A DNA stretch of 64,000 nt from Pseudoalteromonas sp. FUC4 (GTDB taxonomy: Bacteria > Pseudomonadota > Gammaproteobacteria > Enterobacterales > Alteromonadaceae), in contig NZ_SEUI01000001.1 of assembly GCF_008370255.1 (NCBI RefSeq), forward strand, positions 184,091 to 248,090, in the 5' to 3' direction. Positions 54,417-62,425 of this stretch are shown piece after piece. The position numbers and the translations under genes were made by a program. Below the pieces are notes generated by a model. That model searched no databases and had not been told where the DNA came from. It saw nothing but the letters and a program-made list of their open reading frames with translations. Within the stretch, counting starts at the first letter, position 1, and each line of letters starts with the position of its first letter.

Positions 54417-54430
54417 TGACTTCGAATGCA
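54417..54430. promoter_or_regulatory. Hybrid operator TGACTTCGAATGCA in the divergent hisD/SDR promoter
   Basis: One half matches the GAC-type sites (TGACTTCGAA) and the other the GCA-type site (TTCGAATGCA). It lies 22 bases before the SDR start and 95 bases before the HisD-like start, so it could repress both operons. Confidence 0.62.
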
Positions 54431-54451
54431 ATATAGAATTTAGGTGAACAA

Positions 54452-55192
54452 ATGGGATTTGATAAAATTCTTTTACTTGGTAAAACCATTTTGATAACGG
54501 GTGCGGGTAAAGGCATTGGTAAATCGTGCGTACAAAAGTGTGTAGATGCGGGTGCAAATATAATTGCTGTGGCGCGTACAAAACACGATTTGGAGCAGCT
54601 CAAGCAATATGCTCCTTCGCAAATAGAAATCTGGCCGCTTGATATAAACAGTGATGCTTTTTATGAGCGTTTACGTGGACTTACTAAGTTAGACGGTTTA
54701 CTTAACAACGCAGGTATTAACCGTGTTGCGCCAATGCTTGAGCAAACAGATGACAATATTGATGATGTAATTTCGATGAATATCCGTAGTGTTTATCGAA
54801 TAAGCCAAGCAGCATTACCAGCCTTAATTAACTCTGGTGCCGGTGCTGTAGTTAACATGTCATCTCAAATGGGTTTTGTAGGCTCACCTAATCGTACTTT
54901 GTATTGCATGAGTAAGCATGCGGTAGAAGGGCTCACCAAGGCACTTTCTGTTGAACTAGCAACACAAAATGTACGTGTAAATACGGTTGCCCCTACGTTT
55001 GTTGAAACGCCAATGACAAAGCCAATGCTTGAAAATCCCGACTTCAAAAAGTTTGTTTATGACATGATCCCAATGAAAAAAATTGCCCAAACGGATGATG
55101 TTGCAAATGCTTGTGTATTTTTGCTTAGTGAGTTGTCTGCAATGATCACAGGAACAAGTATAAAAATTGATGGCGGCTGGACCGCTCAGTAA
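54452..55192 (+). CDS. Short-chain dehydrogenase/reductase
   Basis: A 246-residue classical SDR. It has the cofactor loop TGAGKGIGKS (residues 16-25), NNAGI near residue 88, the catalytic serine in VNMSSQMG, the YCMSKHAVEG Tyr-x3-Lys pair near residue 151 and a C-terminal GTSIKIDGGW. AR in VARTKHD after the second beta strand hints at NADP(H) or mixed cofactor use. It is transcribed with the bicupin gene 18 bases downstream, divergent from the HisD-like operon. It probably performs a second alcohol or keto conversion of the pathway. Confidence 0.92.
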   Translation: MGFDKILLLGKTILITGAGKGIGKSCVQKCVDAGANIIAVARTKHDLEQLKQYAPSQIEIWPLDINSDAFYERLRGLTKLDGLLNNAGINRVAPMLEQTDDNIDDVISMNIRSVYRISQAALPALINSGAGAVVNMSSQMGFVGSPNRTLYCMSKHAVEGLTKALSVELATQNVRVNTVAPTFVETPMTKPMLENPDFKKFVYDMIPMKKIAQTDDVANACVFLLSELSAMITGTSIKIDGGWTAQ

Positions 55193-55210
55193 TTAATTTA
55201 GGAGAGAATA

Positions 55211-56209
55211 ATGAGTTTATTTGCAGAACGCTTAGTACGATACGATGATTTAATTCCGTGTAAGAATGCCTTTATTGATACGCGTTCGCCTGGTAGTGAT
55301 CAAAAAGAAAATTTTACTATTATAGGTCCAGGTGTTGCAGAAAACCCTAACCAGCATGTGCATATTTCTATACCTCATGGGTTTAATATTGGTGGCGCTC
55401 GCCAACCTGCTGGGTGCTTAAATTCGCAGCATAGCCACTTAACCGAAGAAATATTTGTTGTACACAGTGGCACATGGGCATTTTATACCGGTGTAGACGG
55501 TAAAGACGCTAAGGTAATTTTAAACGAAGGTGATATTATTTCGATTCCTTTAGATATTTTTAGGGGATTTGAAAATGTAGGTAATGGTATTGGCTACTTA
55601 TATGCAGTGCTTGGCAGTGACGATCCGGGTAGAGTACTTTGGGCTCCACAAGTATTTGATATGGCAAAAGAGTTTGGTCTTATTTTACTTGAAAATGGCA
55701 GTTTAGTAGATACAACGCTCAATGAAAAAGCTCCTGATGGGGTTAACCCAATGGCTGTTACTAGCAACGAACAAATAGCGCAGCATCGAATAATAACAGA
55801 CGAAGAGCTTGCGCAAACAGTGGTCAGAGCAAGTGATTTTAATTGGAACAAGCACTCTTACCTAAGTCAGTTCGAAGGTGTTTACGAAGCACCGCTAGTT
55901 GGTAATTTAAATGCCGATACGCCTATTCAAACACAACTAAATTGGCCACATGGATTTAATATATCAGCGTTAAAACTCCAACCAAATGCACAAATAGCAA
56001 AACACATTCGTTTTGAAGAAGAGGTTATTTTTGTTCATCAAGGTAGCTTAACCATTGATTTAGGCGATGAAGTAATAACGCTTACTCAAGGAGATACATT
56101 TTCAGTTCCTATTGAGCATAGCCGAGCGTTTAGTAATGAAGCGAAAAATGATTGTATTGTGTATATCACTCGCAGGAATGATTCGCCAAAAGATCCGCAA
56201 TTTATTTAA
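55211..56209 (+). CDS. Bicupin protein
   Basis: A 332-residue protein with two cupin domains, near residues 60-135 (SQHSHLTEEIFVVHSGTWAF and EGDIISIPLDIFRGFENVG) and 240-325 (AKHIRFEEEVIFVHQGSLTI and QGDTFSVPIEHSRAF). The first cupin retains the HxH...E metal pattern; the second keeps a single histidine and glutamates. Bicupins include dioxygenases, isomerases and binding proteins, so the activity stays open. AGGAGAG precedes the ATG. It is the last gene before a terminator shared with the convergent DMT gene. Confidence 0.85.
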   Translation: MSLFAERLVRYDDLIPCKNAFIDTRSPGSDQKENFTIIGPGVAENPNQHVHISIPHGFNIGGARQPAGCLNSQHSHLTEEIFVVHSGTWAFYTGVDGKDAKVILNEGDIISIPLDIFRGFENVGNGIGYLYAVLGSDDPGRVLWAPQVFDMAKEFGLILLENGSLVDTTLNEKAPDGVNPMAVTSNEQIAQHRIITDEELAQTVVRASDFNWNKHSYLSQFEGVYEAPLVGNLNADTPIQTQLNWPHGFNISALKLQPNAQIAKHIRFEEEVIFVHQGSLTIDLGDEVITLTQGDTFSVPIEHSRAFSNEAKNDCIVYITRRNDSPKDPQFI

Positions 56210-56231
56210 ACTTTAATACCATATGTAATTT

Positions 56232-56266
56232 AAGGCACTTAGCTTGTTTTAGCTAAGTGCCTTTTT
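56232..56266. terminator. Bidirectional terminator at the end of the catabolic cluster
   Basis: Stem AAGGCACTTAGCT/AGCTAAGTGCCTT with a TGTTTT loop and a T-tract. It overlaps the last codons of the convergent DMT gene. Confidence 0.85.
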
Positions 56267-57123
56267 CGTGGTAAAAAACCAGTAACTAGCATTGTGCCTA
56301 CAATTACAAATAGTGCGCCTAGTAATGTATTTGGCCCTATTTTCTCATCTAAAAATAAATGCCCCCAAAATATACCAAATAATGGAATTAAAAAGGTGAC
56401 AGTGAGTGCTGAAGTTGGGCCTATATCGTCAATAAGTTTAAAAAATAATATATATGCAAGCGCAGTACATACTACGCCTAGTACTAATACACCTAGCATA
56501 ACGTTGGTGGTTGGAACTTCACGTATTGGTATAAATAAGATAAGAGGTAATACCATAAAACTCGACGCCCACATTGAGCCATGGGCGTTATCAAATGGGG
56601 CCAGTTTAGGCGCGTTTTTAGTGTAATGCGATGCAATGGCATAGCAAAGTGATGCGCTTAATGCCGCTACTATGGCCAAAATTGATTGGCTATTTAATAC
56701 AAAATGATTTTGCCCAACAAGTATTGCAACACCTATCAAACCCAGCAGTAAACCAAGCACCATACTTTTTGTGGGCTTTGTTTTTGTCCATAAAATTCCA
56801 ACGACAACACCCCATATTGGTGTTGTAGAATTTAAAATTGAGAGTGTGGATGCGCTGATAGTTTGGGCTGCGTAAGCAAAAAATAAAAACGGCAAAGCTG
56901 AATTAAACGCGCCTATAATAAAAAAGTGTTTTTTGTGTTCAGTAAAGGCTAAGTGGCGTTTTAAGTACAACGCCACAATAAAGAGGGTGAGTGCGGCAAA
57001 GCCTACTCGAAACTCAATTAATACCGCAGGCCCTAAACTATTGGCGGCCATTCGCATAAATAAAAAAGAAGCGCCCCAAATACCGGCCAGAAAAAATAAT
57101 CGCAGTAAGCTTGCTAAGGTCAT
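56239..57123 (-). CDS. DMT-superfamily (EamA) permease
   Basis: A 294-residue protein with ten membrane helices in two EamA repeats (GIWGASFLFMRMAANSLGPA near residue 15; FLIPLFGIFWGHLFLDEKIG near residue 243). The family usually exports amino acids, metabolites or toxic intermediates. It lies next to the bicupin gene, convergent, and has no TTCGAA site, so membership of the catabolic cluster is uncertain. Its short C-terminus is GFLPRKRHLAKTS. Confidence 0.88.
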   Translation of the reverse strand: MTLASLLRLFFLAGIWGASFLFMRMAANSLGPAVLIEFRVGFAALTLFIVALYLKRHLAFTEHKKHFFIIGAFNSALPFLFFAYAAQTISASTLSILNSTTPIWGVVVGILWTKTKPTKSMVLGLLLGLIGVAILVGQNHFVLNSQSILAIVAALSASLCYAIASHYTKNAPKLAPFDNAHGSMWASSFMVLPLILFIPIREVPTTNVMLGVLVLGVVCTALAYILFFKLIDDIGPTSALTVTFLIPLFGIFWGHLFLDEKIGPNTLLGALFVIVGTMLVTGFLPRKRHLAKTS

Positions 57124-57228
57124 GATAGTATTTTAATTATTCTGATTGGCTTTTAGAATAACAGGGTTTATAAAAAGTGTAAGCCATATTCGGAACCGGC
57201 ATATAAAAATAATAAATTAAGGATAAGA

Positions 57229-57261
57229 ATGAAAAAGTTCTCAGTAGCTGCAGGTTCTTAA
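57229..57261 (+). pseudogene. Signal-peptide remnant (MKKFSVAAGS, stop)
   Basis: AAGGATAAGA precedes an ATG opening MKKFSVAAGS and a stop. One frame over, the sequence continues QVLKATVAI. This looks like the frameshifted start of a small exported protein whose body has been lost. The surrounding 57124-57393 gap has no other gene. Confidence 0.35.
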
Positions 57262-57393
57262 AGCAACAGTAGCAATTTGATTAAATAGTTGCCTTATTAC
57301 ACAGCATCGGGTTTGAAAGCACAAAATGTAAGTTGATTGTGAGAAATACGAAGGGACAGTAACAACTTATCCAATTGAGTTGGTTTAATAAAA

Positions 57394-57546
57394 CTAACTT
57401 TCAGTTTGCTTCTTTTCAAAGTCGCTTTTAACTATTTCTAGTGCTTTAAGTACCTCTTCTGGAGCAACATCGTGTTGCTCTAGTATCATAATTAAATCTA
57501 CTGCAAGTTTAATATGTGTAGGGGCTTGATCAAGTGGACTTGTCAT
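57394..57546 (-). CDS. YbaM-like (DUF2496) small protein
   Basis: The 50-residue protein reads MTSPLDQAPTHIKLAVDLIM, then ILEQHDVAPEEVLKALEIVK and SDFEKKQTES. The pattern xxIKLAVDLIxxLE...LKALxIVKxDxEKK is that of E. coli YbaM. In gammaproteobacteria ybaM lies next to priC, and here priC is only about 1.2 kb away, which supports the call. Its start lies inside the comFB-like gene (17-base overlap). The function of YbaM is unknown. Confidence 0.78.
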   Translation of the reverse strand: MTSPLDQAPTHIKLAVDLIMILEQHDVAPEEVLKALEIVKSDFEKKQTES

Positions 57547-57811
57547 TTAACTCTTTCTTTTTTGATATTTGGCTAATGGCAACATTTATTGCTGTTTGTA
57601 CGCGTTGTTCCATATGTATGCGTTCTGATTGCGGTAAATAAAATGCCATATCTACATCGTAGCGAATATATCGTGGCGGGAGCTGATTTAGTACCGTACA
57701 ACAAAAGTCAGCCATTACATCTTCATCATATTTTTCATCAAGTTTAAGTTTGATAACTTCCTCGACTACAATCTTTTCGTAATAGTTGTGTATGTCTTCG
57801 TGTAATCGCAT
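57530..57811 (-). CDS. ComFB-family protein
   Basis: A 93-residue soluble protein with HNYYEKIVVEEVIKLK near residue 8, VMADFCCTVLNQLPPRYIRY near residue 32 and VQTAINVAISQI near residue 72. This follows the ComFB pattern of an N-terminal helix, a cysteine pair and the NxLPPRY motif. ComFB was named for competence, but many proteobacterial homologues have no known role; some relatives bind cyclic di-nucleotides. It overlaps the ybaM-like gene and lies 50 bases after the HDAC-family gene. Confidence 0.82.
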   Translation of the reverse strand: MRLHEDIHNYYEKIVVEEVIKLKLDEKYDEDVMADFCCTVLNQLPPRYIRYDVDMAFYLPQSERIHMEQRVQTAINVAISQISKKKELNDKST

Positions 57812-57862
57812 ATTCCCACCGCTTTAAAATAATCCGTTTAACTGAGTCTATACTATGGCTTG

Positions 57863-58756
57863 CTATAAATCGATAGCAGCTTTAAATAGTTGTTTATGAA
57901 CATTAATTAGTGAACTCAAATTACGCTGATAACCGCCACCTAAAGCGCACATTAGTGGGATTTGGTGTTGCTTACAAAAGTTGAGAGTAAAAAAGTCGCG
58001 TTTATATACACCATTGAGCGATACATCAAACAAGCCTAACTCGTCTTTTGTGTAAATATCAGCACCTGCATTATACAAAATAATATCGGGGTTATGAATG
58101 CGCACGCAAAAATCGAGTGCTTGCTCTAATGTAGCGAGGTACTCAGTGTCGGTTGTTTTAGCGGGCAATGCAAAATCATAAGTAGACTCTTGCTTATTAC
58201 GAGGAAAATTTTGTTCACAATGAATTGAGCAGGTAATAATTTGGTCATGATTTTGAGTGATTTGTGCTGTGCCATCGCCTTGGTGTACGTCGCAATCAAA
58301 AATTAAAACAGTATCAGCTTGCTCTGTATTTATTAAATGTGCTGCTGCAATAGCTAGATCGTTAAAAATACAAAAACCGCTGCCAAAATCGCTATAGGCA
58401 TGATGATAACCACCGCTCAAGTTAAAGGTTAGATCGTGACTAAAAGCCGTTTCAGCTGCTTGAATACTCCCACCAATTGATAAAAGAGTACGCTCTACAA
58501 GTTGTTGCGAATAGGGGAATCCCATCTTTTTAATTGCTTTATCACCTAGAGTCCCATTTAAAAAGTCATCTATATAATGCTGGTTATGACATAGCGCAAG
58601 TTGAGATGCGGTTGCTTTTTTAGATTCTTTAAAGGCACTTGCCAAAATACCGAGGCTTTCTATTTCGGTTTTAAGTAACTGATACTTTTGAATAGGAAAG
58701 CGATGACGTTCTGGCAGTATAAGGTCTGAATACAATGGGTGATAATAAAGCTGCAT
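57863..58756 (-). CDS. Histone-deacetylase-family protein (AcuC/APAH-like)
   Basis: A 297-residue zinc amidohydrolase. Active-site landmarks are GGYHHAYSDFGSGFCIFNDL near residue 115 (the His-His dyad), FDCDVHQGDGTAQI near residue 149 (the Asp and His ligands), YNAGADIY near residue 224 and GGGYQRNL near residue 274. All zinc ligands look intact. Bacterial members remove acetyl groups from proteins or small amines. It lies 13 bases downstream of priC and is probably cotranscribed. The substrate is unknown. Confidence 0.9.
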   Translation of the reverse strand: MQLYYHPLYSDLILPERHRFPIQKYQLLKTEIESLGILASAFKESKKATASQLALCHNQHYIDDFLNGTLGDKAIKKMGFPYSQQLVERTLLSIGGSIQAAETAFSHDLTFNLSGGYHHAYSDFGSGFCIFNDLAIAAAHLINTEQADTVLIFDCDVHQGDGTAQITQNHDQIITCSIHCEQNFPRNKQESTYDFALPAKTTDTEYLATLEQALDFCVRIHNPDIILYNAGADIYTKDELGLFDVSLNGVYKRDFFTLNFCKQHQIPLMCALGGGYQRNLSSLINVHKQLFKAAIDL

Positions 58757-58769
58757 AGTAAAGTGCGCC

Positions 58770-59378
58770 TTAACGCAGTTGTTGTTTTTCTACTTGTTGA
58801 ATTTTATCTTCGGTGGCAGAAATTGCTTTTCTGCAGCGGCCTAATCGAGCGTGTGTGCTTAATATTTCAAGGTTAAGCTTTTGTGCTTTAGCAGGCGACG
58901 CTTTATCCATTTGCATTTTTCGCTCTTCAATCATAAGTACTAAACGGCGTTCAAACTCATGGTTTTGTTTTAATTCGTCATAAAGCTCATGGGATGACTG
59001 CATTACTTTTTGCACAGCTTGCTTATAAACTGTTTGCTTAGGGCGTGGTTTATAATGGCTTTTGTTTTCTTTAACCCAAATAGGTGTTGATTTAATAACA
59101 TTGAATACAGCTTGTATTTGAGCTGCAATACGCTCAAGCGCGTAGGTATAAGCATGGCGATGCTCGCTTGGCGGTAACCTCGAAACTTCGTCTTCTATTT
59201 CTATTACGTAATCGACTAGGTTCATGCTTTTGGTACTAAAAACTGCGCGGTCAAACAAGCTAGGTTGTGCTTGCATATAACGATTTTTAGAAAAAAGTTT
59301 AGCTTTATCAAATTGCTCAGCTTGTTGTTTTAGCGTTGCAACTTGTTGACGTAGTTTATCTAAAGCCATTGAGTGCAT
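58770..59378 (-). CDS. priC: Primosomal replication protein N'' (PriC)
   Basis: A 202-residue, basic, helical protein. The PriC-like C-terminal segment SHELYDELKQNHEFERRLVL with the following MIEERKMQM is clear, and the N-terminus LDKLRQQVATLKQQAEQFDK fits a coiled coil. PriC loads DnaB onto stalled forks independently of PriA. One base separates its ATG from the stop of the upstream TSUP gene, so translation is coupled. The nearby ybaM-like gene matches the priC-ybaM linkage of E. coli. Confidence 0.85.
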   Translation of the reverse strand: MHSMALDKLRQQVATLKQQAEQFDKAKLFSKNRYMQAQPSLFDRAVFSTKSMNLVDYVIEIEDEVSRLPPSEHRHAYTYALERIAAQIQAVFNVIKSTPIWVKENKSHYKPRPKQTVYKQAVQKVMQSSHELYDELKQNHEFERRLVLMIEERKMQMDKASPAKAQKLNLEILSTHARLGRCRKAISATEDKIQQVEKQQLR

Positions 59379-59379
59379 A

Positions 59380-60156
59380 TTAAAAGTAAGCCTCGTAAAT
59401 TAGTTTTAATGCTAAAAGTATAACCATAGTATTAAATACTGGGCGAATAAATTTGCTACCAAAACGTATTGCTGAATGCGCCCCAAACCATGCGCCTAGC
59501 ATAATAAAAAAGCCCATTGTTATGCCAAGTAAAAAGTTTACATGGCCGAGTGCAACAAAGGTGATAAGCGATATAAAATTAGACACAAAGTTCATTGAAC
59601 GCGCTAGGCCACAGTTGAGTAGCAGATTCATTTTGTAAAGCATGCCATTAGAAGCAGTCCAGAAAGTACCCGTACCTGGGCCTGCTAAACCATCAAAAAA
59701 ACCTAATGCTAAACCTTGTAGCCATTGTTTTATTTTCATCGCTTTGTTTAGTTTAGGTAGTTCATCGCCTTCGGTAGTACTTAAATTACCAAATAAGCTA
59801 TAGCCAGCAACTAAAATAATAATAATCGGGAGTAGTTTGTTTAAAAAATCGATGCTTAAATGATCAACAATAACAGTACCTATCAATGCACCGATTGCGG
59901 TAGCAATAATAGAGGCTGCCCAAAACTTAGGACTAAATAAGTTCTTTTTATAGTATGTATAGCTTGCCGTTAACGAGCCAAAGCTAGCTGCTAGTTTGTT
60001 AGTGCCTAATGTTAAATGTGGAGGTAAGCCAGCAGTTAATAAAGCGGGTACAGTTAACATGCCACCGCCACCGGCGATAGCGTCTATAAAACCTGCGGCA
60101 AGTGCAACAGCACATAAAACAGCCCAGGTTGTTGGATCGAGTGCGAGTTCAAACAT
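59380..60156 (-). CDS. TSUP-family permease (TauE/SafE, YfcA-like)
   Basis: A 258-residue inner-membrane protein with about eight helices. It has GFIDAIAGGGGMLTVPALLT near residue 22 and GFFDGLAGPGTGTF near residue 153, the duplicated family motif. The TSUP family exports sulfite or organosulfur anions. YfcA-type members commonly neighbour replication or repair genes, and their substrate is unknown. Its ATG overlaps the dinG stop by one base (TAATG). Confidence 0.9.
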   Translation of the reverse strand: MFELALDPTTWAVLCAVALAAGFIDAIAGGGGMLTVPALLTAGLPPHLTLGTNKLAASFGSLTASYTYYKKNLFSPKFWAASIIATAIGALIGTVIVDHLSIDFLNKLLPIIIILVAGYSLFGNLSTTEGDELPKLNKAMKIKQWLQGLALGFFDGLAGPGTGTFWTASNGMLYKMNLLLNCGLARSMNFVSNFISLITFVALGHVNFLLGITMGFFIMLGAWFGAHSAIRFGSKFIRPVFNTMVILLALKLIYEAYF

Positions 60157-62231
60157 TAATAATCTATTTGTCTTTTAAAAGGTGGTAGGGTGTCGAGCAT
60201 GGCTTTACCGTATCGCTTAGTAACTAAGCGCCTATCGAGAATAGTAATACAGCCTTCATCACTCTCTTTTCGCAGCAGTCTACCACAGCTTTGTACCAAT
60301 TTCTTTGCGGCGTCTGGCACGGTAATCGTTAAAAACGGGTTACCGCCTTTGCTTTGTACAAATTCTGCTTGCGCTTCTTCTATTGGCGAAGTAGGTACAG
60401 CAAACGGAATTTTAGTAATTATTAAGTTCTCTAAATATTTACCAGGTAAATCAAGACCTTCCGAAAGGCTTTGTGTTCCAAATAAAATACTGCCTTTGCC
60501 TTCGTCTACATTCTTAGTGTGTAATTTAAGCAACGCTTCTCGCGACATCTCACCTTGTACTAATAAGTTAAAACCTTTTGTTCTAAGAAACTTTGTTACA
60601 TGGTCCATTTGCCAGTAAGAAGCGAATAGTACAAGATTCGCTTTTTTATCATTTAAGTACTCTGGTAAAGTTTTAGCTAAGTGATCACTAAAGTCTTTGT
60701 CGGTTGGTTCTACCTTAGATACCGGAATACGTAAAGTCGCTTGTTTGGGGTAATCAAAAGGAGAAGGTACTTTAATAAATTTAACGCCTTCTTCTTTAGC
60801 AAGCCCTGTTTCGTAAGCAAAGTGATCAAACGAGCCCAGTGCACTTAATGTAGCAGAGCACAAAACAGCGCCCGCGCATTCGCGCCATAATTTATCTTTT
60901 AGGTAATAACCGACTTCAATAGGGCAATCGCTTAATAAGTGGTCGTGATGGCTTTTGTATTCAAGGCGTTTTATCCACCGTGCATGAGGAGCACCTTCGC
61001 CTTTTTTTGCGTAACTAAACCATAGTTTGTTTAGTTGCTCTAACCGGTTTATATATTGCCCGCTTTCGCCTAGTATTGGGTCGGCAACGTAAGGTTTTAT
61101 GTCGCCATCACTTACATCTTGGGTAAGGGTGTCGTGCATTTTGTTTAAACAGCGCAGCGCATCTTGCGTGGCTTCGCTTATGTCTTTAGCTTTACTGTGC
61201 AGCGATTGTGGAATTTCACCGTGTTCAAAGCGATAAGTATCGTCTTTTGAGTATTCAAAGTCGGCATTATCAAGAATATCGCGAACTACTTTTAAATCTT
61301 TATTCGCGTCATTAATGCTGTCGCAAAGTTTAAAGTTTTGCCCAATAGCTCTTTGCCCCACTAAAACCTTCGCCATTTTCCCGCTCAACTTGGTGAGCTT
61401 ATCAAGCCATTCTATCGTGCCTTTAATTGTGGCAGCAGCTGATGAAAAGTCGCGTGTGATGTGCGCTAAATGATGCGCTTCATCAATTACATAAATGGTG
61501 TTGTCGGGCTCGGGCAAAATTTTACCGCCACCTAAATCTAAATCAGCAAGTAATAAAGAGTGATTAATTACCAGTACATCCATTTGCATAAGCTGGTTAC
61601 GAGCAAGCTGAAATGGACACGTTTGGTGTGCTTTCATTTGGCGCTGGCATGAATGTTTGTCACAGGCTATTAAATTCCATACTCTGTCGGGGATTGTATC
61701 AGCCCAGCTGTCTCTATCGCCTTGCCATTTTTTATTTACGTAAGCGTTATATAACTCATTTAAACATTTGATTTCCATTGCGCTCAATGGTGAAGTAAGC
61801 GTTGGCATAAAGTCCATTTGTGTTTGGCTATCGCCGTTTACAGCATTATGTAATTTGTGGGCACAAATATAACGATGGCGACCTTTTACTAAATCAAATT
61901 TAAAGTCGAGGCCTGAATGCTTTTTAAAAAATGGCAGTTCTTTTGCTATTAATTGTTCTTGCAGTGCAACGGTTGCGGTAGAAATAACTAGCTTCTTTTT
62001 TTGTGCTAAGGCAAGAGGCAGTGCGCCTAAACAATAAGCAAGAGACTTACCTGTACCGGTGCCTGCTTCAATTACGCAAATACGCTGCTTTTTATGGTAT
62101 TCGCCAGCAAGCGTTTTTGCTATTTCGGCTACAAGGTAGTTTTGACTGCTACGAGGGCGATAATCTTTTAGGTTACTAGCCACATGCTGGTGTACTTGCC
62201 TAATTGTTTTTTTTAGTGAGTCAGAAAGCAT
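60156..62231 (-). CDS. dinG: ATP-dependent DNA helicase DinG
   Basis: A 691-residue superfamily 2, XPD-like 5'-3' helicase with an iron-sulfur cluster. Walker A is EAGTGTGKSLAYCLG near residue 55 and the DEAH box is VIDEAHHLAH near residue 248. The four cluster cysteines are in YICAHKL, ACDKHSC and TCPF. Motif VI is in LVQSCGRLLRKESDEG near residue 650. DinG resolves R-loops and DNA structures and is SOS-induced in E. coli. I saw no clear LexA box upstream. The divergent polB, also SOS-regulated in E. coli, shares the 194-base promoter region. Confidence 0.95.
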   Translation of the reverse strand: MLSDSLKKTIRQVHQHVASNLKDYRPRSSQNYLVAEIAKTLAGEYHKKQRICVIEAGTGTGKSLAYCLGALPLALAQKKKLVISTATVALQEQLIAKELPFFKKHSGLDFKFDLVKGRHRYICAHKLHNAVNGDSQTQMDFMPTLTSPLSAMEIKCLNELYNAYVNKKWQGDRDSWADTIPDRVWNLIACDKHSCQRQMKAHQTCPFQLARNQLMQMDVLVINHSLLLADLDLGGGKILPEPDNTIYVIDEAHHLAHITRDFSSAAATIKGTIEWLDKLTKLSGKMAKVLVGQRAIGQNFKLCDSINDANKDLKVVRDILDNADFEYSKDDTYRFEHGEIPQSLHSKAKDISEATQDALRCLNKMHDTLTQDVSDGDIKPYVADPILGESGQYINRLEQLNKLWFSYAKKGEGAPHARWIKRLEYKSHHDHLLSDCPIEVGYYLKDKLWRECAGAVLCSATLSALGSFDHFAYETGLAKEEGVKFIKVPSPFDYPKQATLRIPVSKVEPTDKDFSDHLAKTLPEYLNDKKANLVLFASYWQMDHVTKFLRTKGFNLLVQGEMSREALLKLHTKNVDEGKGSILFGTQSLSEGLDLPGKYLENLIITKIPFAVPTSPIEEAQAEFVQSKGGNPFLTITVPDAAKKLVQSCGRLLRKESDEGCITILDRRLVTKRYGKAMLDTLPPFKRQIDY

Positions 62232-62425
62232 GGGATGATTTACCTAAAGTATGTATATAATTACAGTGCTATGGATTTTAGAGTTATAAGAGTGTAACTA
62301 CAAGAAGTGATGAGATTAATTTAGCAAAATAAAGTCTCTGAGTATTTATTTTGCTTGAATGTATAGCTTTAAAGCATTTTAAATTAAGTAAGAACTTACA
62401 TATATATGTATAAGGTTTAGTAATA

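Noticed and set aside
62232-62425. LexA (SOS) box between dinG and polB
   Set aside because: Both genes are SOS-regulated in E. coli, but no CTGT-N8-ACAG site is present. Only the palindrome TACATATATATGTA near 62398 was found, which does not fit.
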